Positions 60,907-64,000 of a stretch of 64,000 bases of DNA are shown here, piece after piece. The notes beneath the pieces are model-generated. The model did not search any database, was not told the origin of the DNA, and saw nothing but the letters and a program-made list of their open reading frames with translations. The DNA comes from Nocardioides sp. BP30 (GTDB lineage: Bacteria; Actinomycetota; Actinomycetes; Propionibacteriales; Nocardioidaceae). A program made the position numbers and the translations under genes. The DNA lies in the NCBI RefSeq assembly GCF_029873215.1, contig NZ_CP123620.1, positions 2,232,001 through 2,296,000 of the forward strand. Reading direction: 5' to 3'. How positions within the stretch are numbered: position 1 is the first letter of the stretch; every line of letters starts with the position of its first letter.

Positions 60907-61830
60907 ATGCGCTGTGTCTTCGCCGGCACCCCCGAGGTGGCGCTGCCGTCCCTGAACGCCCTGGCGGCCAGCGGCCACGAGCTCGTCGGCGTGGTGACCC
61001 GTCCGGATGCGCCGTCCGGCCGCGGCCGGAGGCTGGTCGCCTCGCCGGTGGCCCAGCGCGCCGAGGAGCTCGGCGTACCCGTGCTCAAACCCGACCACCC
61101 GCGCGACCCGGGCTTCCAGGAGCAGCTCCGGGCGCTGGCACCCGAGGTCTGCCCGGTGGTCGCGTACGGCGCGCTGCTGCCGCAGAGCGCCCTGGACATC
61201 CCCGAGCACGGCTGGGTGAACCTGCACTTCTCGCTGTTGCCGGCCTACCGCGGCGCGGCTCCGGTGCAGCGTGCGATCTGGGAGGGCGAGGAGATCACGG
61301 GCGCCACCACGTTCCGGATCGTCAAGGAGCTCGACGCCGGGCCGACCTTCGGCCTGATGACCCAGATGGTCCATCCCGATGACACCGCCGGGAGCTTGCT
61401 GGCGAAGCTCGCCGAGGGCGGTGCCGGACTGCTCGTGGCGACCCTCGACGGCATCGCCGAGGGAGCGCTGGTCGCCCGCGAGCAGCCGACCGACGGGATC
61501 TCCTACGCCGCCAAGATCACCCCCGAGGACGCCCGGATCACGTGGTCCCAGCCCGCGGCCGGCATCGAGCGGCAGATCCGGGCGTGCACGCCGGCGCCGG
61601 GTGCGTGGACGCTGCTCGACGGTGAGCGGTTCAAGGTCGGTCCGGTCCAGCTGACCGAGGAGGAGCTCGCGCCCGGCACGCTCGAGGTGCGCAAGAGCGA
61701 GGTGCTGGTCGGCACCGGGAGCGTCGCGGTCCGGCTGGGACTGGTCAGGCCCTTCGGCAAGAAGGAGATGGCCGCCGCTGACTGGTCGCGGGGGGCACGG
61801 GTGGGTTCGGGTGTCCGGTTCGGGGCGTGA
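60907..61830 (+). CDS. fmt: Methionyl-tRNA formyltransferase
   Basis: A 307-residue enzyme that formylates initiator Met-tRNA using 10-formyl-THF. It has [16 protein letters not shown], the catalytic [20 protein letters not shown] (Asn and His), and a C-terminal OB-like domain with [11 protein letters not shown]. The stop lies 20 bp inside rsmB, so translation of the two is coupled. Confidence 0.96.
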   Translation: MRCVFAGTPEVALPSLNALAASGHELVGVVTRPDAPSGRGRRLVASPVAQRAEELGVPVLKPDHPRDPGFQEQLRALAPEVCPVVAYGALLPQSALDIPEHGWVNLHFSLLPAYRGAAPVQRAIWEGEEITGATTFRIVKELDAGPTFGLMTQMVHPDDTAGSLLAKLAEGGAGLLVATLDGIAEGALVAREQPTDGISYAAKITPEDARITWSQPAAGIERQIRACTPAPGAWTLLDGERFKVGPVQLTEEELAPGTLEVRKSEVLVGTGSVAVRLGLVRPFGKKEMAAADWSRGARVGSGVRFGA

Positions 61831-63193
61831 CCCGGGGCGCGGTCGGGGACGGGGCCGCCGCCCCGGTACGCCGCCGCGTGGTGGCCGCGCGCCCGTCGAC
61901 CCGGCTCGGCTGGCGGCCTTCGAGGTGCTCAAGGCCGTCCGGGTGGAGGATGCCTACGCCAACCTGGTGCTGCCGCACGTGCTCGGCCGGCTCGGGCTGA
62001 GCGGGCGGGACGCGGCCTTCGCCACCGAGCTCGCGTCCGGCACCCTGCGCGGCCAGGGCACCTACGACGCCATCCTGGCCGGCTGCGTCGACCGGCCGCT
62101 GGCCAAGGTCGAGGCCAAGGTGCTCGACGCGCTGCGGCTGGGCACCCACCAGCTGCTCGCCATGCGGGTGCCCACCCACGCCGCCATCGCCACGACCGTC
62201 GACCTGGTGAAGTCGAAGGTCGGTCCCGGCGCCGGCGGCTTCGCCAACGCCGTGCTGCGCAAGGTCGCCGAGCGCTCGATGGCGGAGTGGACCGAGGGGA
62301 TGGCGCTGCCGGAGCGGACGTCGCACCCAGCGTGGATGGTCGAGCTGCTGCGCGACGCGCTCGACGTCCCCGACGAGCTCGAAGCGCTGCTGGCAGCCGA
62401 CAACGCGCCGCCGCGGGTCACCCTGGTCGCGCGCCCCGGACGCGCGAGCCGGGCCGAGATCGAGGGCGAGCCCACCACGTTCTCGCCGTACGGCGTGAGG
62501 CTCGCGGGCGGCTCGCCGCTCGAGGTCCCGGCGGTGGCCGAGGGCCGCGCGGGTGTGCAGGACGAGGGCTCCCAGCTGGTCGCGCTGGCCCTGGCCCAGG
62601 CGCCGGTGAAGGGTCGCGACGAGCGCTGGCTGGACCTGTGCGCCGGCCCTGGCGGCAAGGCGGCGCTGCTCGACGCGCTCGCCGCCGAGGCCGGTGCGGT
62701 GCTGATCGGCAACGAGCGGCAGCACCATCGCGCCCGGCTGGTGCGCGCCAACGGCGTCGCGCGGGTGGTGGCCGCCGACGGCATCCGTCCGCCGTTCGCG
62801 CCGGGCACGTTCGACCGGGTGCTGGTCGACGCACCGTGCAGCGGGCTCGGCGCGCTGCGGCGCCGTCCCGAGGCACGCTGGCGCCGGCGCCCCGCCGATG
62901 TCACCGAGCTCGTCCCGCTCCAGCGTGACCTGCTCCGTTCCGCGCTCGACCTGACCCGCCCCGGTGGCGTGGTCGTCTACGCGACCTGCAGCCCGGTGCT
63001 GGCCGAGACCCGTGACGTCGTCGTGGCCGTCGTGAGCGAGGACCCGGGGGTGCTGCTCGAGCCGGTGTCGGGGGCGGCCGGCGACGTACCCGATGCGCGC
63101 GGGCCGCTGCCGGGCACCGTGCAGCTCTGGCCGCACCGGCATGGGACCGACGCGATGTTCATCGCGGCGCTGCGCAAGGAGGAGTCGCGATGA
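61811..63193 (+). CDS. rsmB: 16S rRNA (cytosine-5) methyltransferase RsmB
   Basis: A 460-residue protein with a basic Gly/Arg-rich N-terminal tail, a NusB-like RNA-binding domain (about 30-150), and a SAM-dependent methyltransferase domain: [35 protein letters not shown] and [10 protein letters not shown] with the catalytic and resolving cysteines. It methylates C967-equivalent of 16S rRNA. The GTG at 61811 overlaps fmt by 20 bp; the exact start within the low-complexity tail is unsure. Confidence 0.93.
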   Translation: MSGSGRDPGRGRGRGRRPGTPPRGGRAPVDPARLAAFEVLKAVRVEDAYANLVLPHVLGRLGLSGRDAAFATELASGTLRGQGTYDAILAGCVDRPLAKVEAKVLDALRLGTHQLLAMRVPTHAAIATTVDLVKSKVGPGAGGFANAVLRKVAERSMAEWTEGMALPERTSHPAWMVELLRDALDVPDELEALLAADNAPPRVTLVARPGRASRAEIEGEPTTFSPYGVRLAGGSPLEVPAVAEGRAGVQDEGSQLVALALAQAPVKGRDERWLDLCAGPGGKAALLDALAAEAGAVLIGNERQHHRARLVRANGVARVVAADGIRPPFAPGTFDRVLVDAPCSGLGALRRRPEARWRRRPADVTELVPLQRDLLRSALDLTRPGGVVVYATCSPVLAETRDVVVAVVSEDPGVLLEPVSGAAGDVPDARGPLPGTVQLWPHRHGTDAMFIAALRKEESR

Positions 63194-63807
63194 GCAGCTA
63201 TCCCACGTTCTTCCTCTTCGCCGTGCTGGTCGCGCTCGCCCCGGGGCCGGACACGTTCATCACCCTGCGGGTCACCGTCGCCGGCGGTCGCGAGCGCGGG
63301 CTGTGGACGGTGGCCGGCATCATCGCGGCCAACGTCGTCCTCGGTGTGCTGGCCGCGACCGGTCTCGGTGCGGTGATCCGCGACGCCCACACGCTCTTCG
63401 ACGTGTTGCGCTGGTTCGGGGTGCTCTACCTGGCCTGGCTCGGCCTGCAGGCGGTGTGGGCCGGCCTGCGCGGTGACGGGGGCGGCTGGAGCTCCGGCGG
63501 CAGCGCCCGGATGGCTCCGCACGCGGCGATGCGCCAGGGGTTCGTCTCGACGTTCACCAACCCCAAGGCGCTGGCGTTCTACCTCGCCGTGCTGCCGCAG
63601 TTCGTCAGCGCCTACGCCGGCTTCGTCGAGCTGATGGCCTACGCCCTGACGTTGGCCGTCCTCGGCGCGATCTACCTGATCACCATCACCCTGGTGGCGC
63701 ATGGCGCGATGACCTTCATCAGCCGGGAGCGGGTGCGCCGGGGCATCGACGCCGGTGTGGGCGTGATCATGCTCGGCTTCGCAGCGGCCCTGGCGCTGGA
63801 CAACTGA
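63190..63807 (+). CDS. LysE/RhtB-family amino acid exporter
   Basis: A 205-residue membrane protein with about six helices and the family motif ALAPGPDTFITLR near the N-terminus and GFVSTFTNPKALAFYLAVLPQF in the middle. It would export an amino acid or related metabolite; the specific substrate cannot be told. The ATG overlaps the rsmB stop by 4 bp, although the function is unrelated. A hairpin follows. Confidence 0.92.
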   Translation: MSSYPTFFLFAVLVALAPGPDTFITLRVTVAGGRERGLWTVAGIIAANVVLGVLAATGLGAVIRDAHTLFDVLRWFGVLYLAWLGLQAVWAGLRGDGGGWSSGGSARMAPHAAMRQGFVSTFTNPKALAFYLAVLPQFVSAYAGFVELMAYALTLAVLGAIYLITITLVAHGAMTFISRERVRRGIDAGVGVIMLGFAAALALDN

Positions 63808-63814
63808 GCGGGCG

Positions 63815-63854
63815 GTGAGTCTCGGCGTGGTCTCCGGGCCGCGCTGAGACCCAC
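63815..63854 (+). terminator. Hairpin after LysE-family gene
   Basis: GTGAGTCTCGGCG (63815-63827) can pair with CGCTGAGACCCAC (63842-63854), one mismatch and one wobble, over a 14-nt loop. An alternative inner fold GGTCTC/GAGACC is possible. No clear T-run. Confidence 0.5.
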
Positions 63855-63871
63855 GACACCGGTGCGCTGGC

Positions 63872-63877
63872 TAGGCT
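63872..63877 (+). promoter_or_regulatory. Candidate -10 for leaderless ligD-like mRNA
   Basis: TAGGCT is 6 nt before the GTG at 63884, again with no space for a ribosome-binding site. Confidence 0.45.
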
Positions 63878-63883
63878 CGCACC

Positions 63884-64000
63884 GTGCCGTCATCACCGCC
63901 GTCCGTCGAGATCGAGGTCGACGACCGTGTCGTCAAGGTGACGAACCCGGACCGGGTCTACTTCCCGCAAGCGCCCGGCTTCGAGGGCGGGGCGACCAAG
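63884..64000 (+). CDS. LigD polymerase-domain protein, N-terminal fragment
   Basis: Thirty-nine codons are visible before the window ends. The sequence EIEVDDRVVKVTNPDRVYFP closely follows the start of the LigD primase/polymerase (PE/POL) domain used in bacterial non-homologous end joining. Whether it is a stand-alone polymerase or fused to a ligase cannot be seen. The neighbour would be expected to be a ku or ligase gene. Confidence 0.75.
   Translation, partial: MPSSPPSVEIEVDDRVVKVTNPDRVYFPQAPGFEGGATK

Overview
The window is a contiguous piece of a high-GC actinobacterial chromosome. The nearest lineage I can suggest is Nocardioidaceae (Nocardioides-like), but that is inference. Supporting signs are the very GC-rich coding style, frequent GTG starts, 1-8 bp start/stop overlaps, an actinobacterial integration host factor (mIHF), a PriA without helicase motifs, a mycobacterial-type PyrF, and the gene order ruvCAB-yajC-secDF-apt-relA...hisS-aspS. 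Almost everything is housekeeping. I see no rRNA, tRNA, CRISPR array, transposase or prophage, and no stretch over 300 bases without a gene.

Layout. 1-8.2 kb: Holliday-junction resolution (ruvC end, ruvA, ruvB), Sec accessory genes (yajC, secD, secF), apt and the bifunctional (p)ppGpp enzyme. 8.2-9.4 kb: a one-gene block holding an AbiEi-like/DUF559 putative nuclease, bounded by inverted arrays of a 22-nt repeat that begin at the stop codons of the two neighbouring genes. 9.4-14.6 kb: a DUF349 protein, an MBL-fold hydrolase, hisS and aspS; a third copy of the same array supplies the hisS stop codon. 14.8-21.1 kb: a complete peptide-type ABC importer (permease, lipoprotein, permease, two ATPases). 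21.1-28.2 kb: rarA, two small membrane or hypothetical proteins, alaS, ruvX and mltG. 28.2-33.0 kb: the shikimate operon aroE, A24 prepilin peptidase, aroC, aroK, aroB, aroQ, translationally coupled almost throughout.

33.0-36.1 kb is the main accessory island: a secreted four-cysteine protein I do not recognise, tightly coupled to an ABC ATPase and two membrane proteins, one with a large extracytoplasmic domain. It follows a strikingly A-rich intergenic segment with an 11-nt direct repeat. 36.1-38.3 kb: a divergent YczE membrane protein / YczR-type MocR regulator pair. 38.4-41 kb: efp, nusB, a small HTH protein and a quinone-oxidoreductase-like enzyme.

41-51.5 kb: de novo pyrimidine synthesis in two units, pyrR-pyrB-pyrC and carA-carB-pyrD-pyrF, each preceded by an almost identical PyrR-binding leader and separated by DUF1810 and DUF1697 genes. 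51.5-56 kb: a lipoprotein, mIHF, gmk, rpoZ, coaBC and metK. 56-58.1 kb: an MHYT-GGDEF-EAL cyclic-di-GMP protein on the minus strand. 58.2-63.8 kb: priA, def, fmt, rsmB and a LysE-family exporter. The right edge is the start of a LigD polymerase-domain gene.

Two threads cut across the window. One is a set of three-unit, 22-nt-period arrays placed at stop codons (8.2, 9.3, 12.8 and, more divergent, 38.3 kb). The other is a recurring TANNNT hexamer 6-8 nt upstream of start codons, suggesting many leaderless mRNAs.
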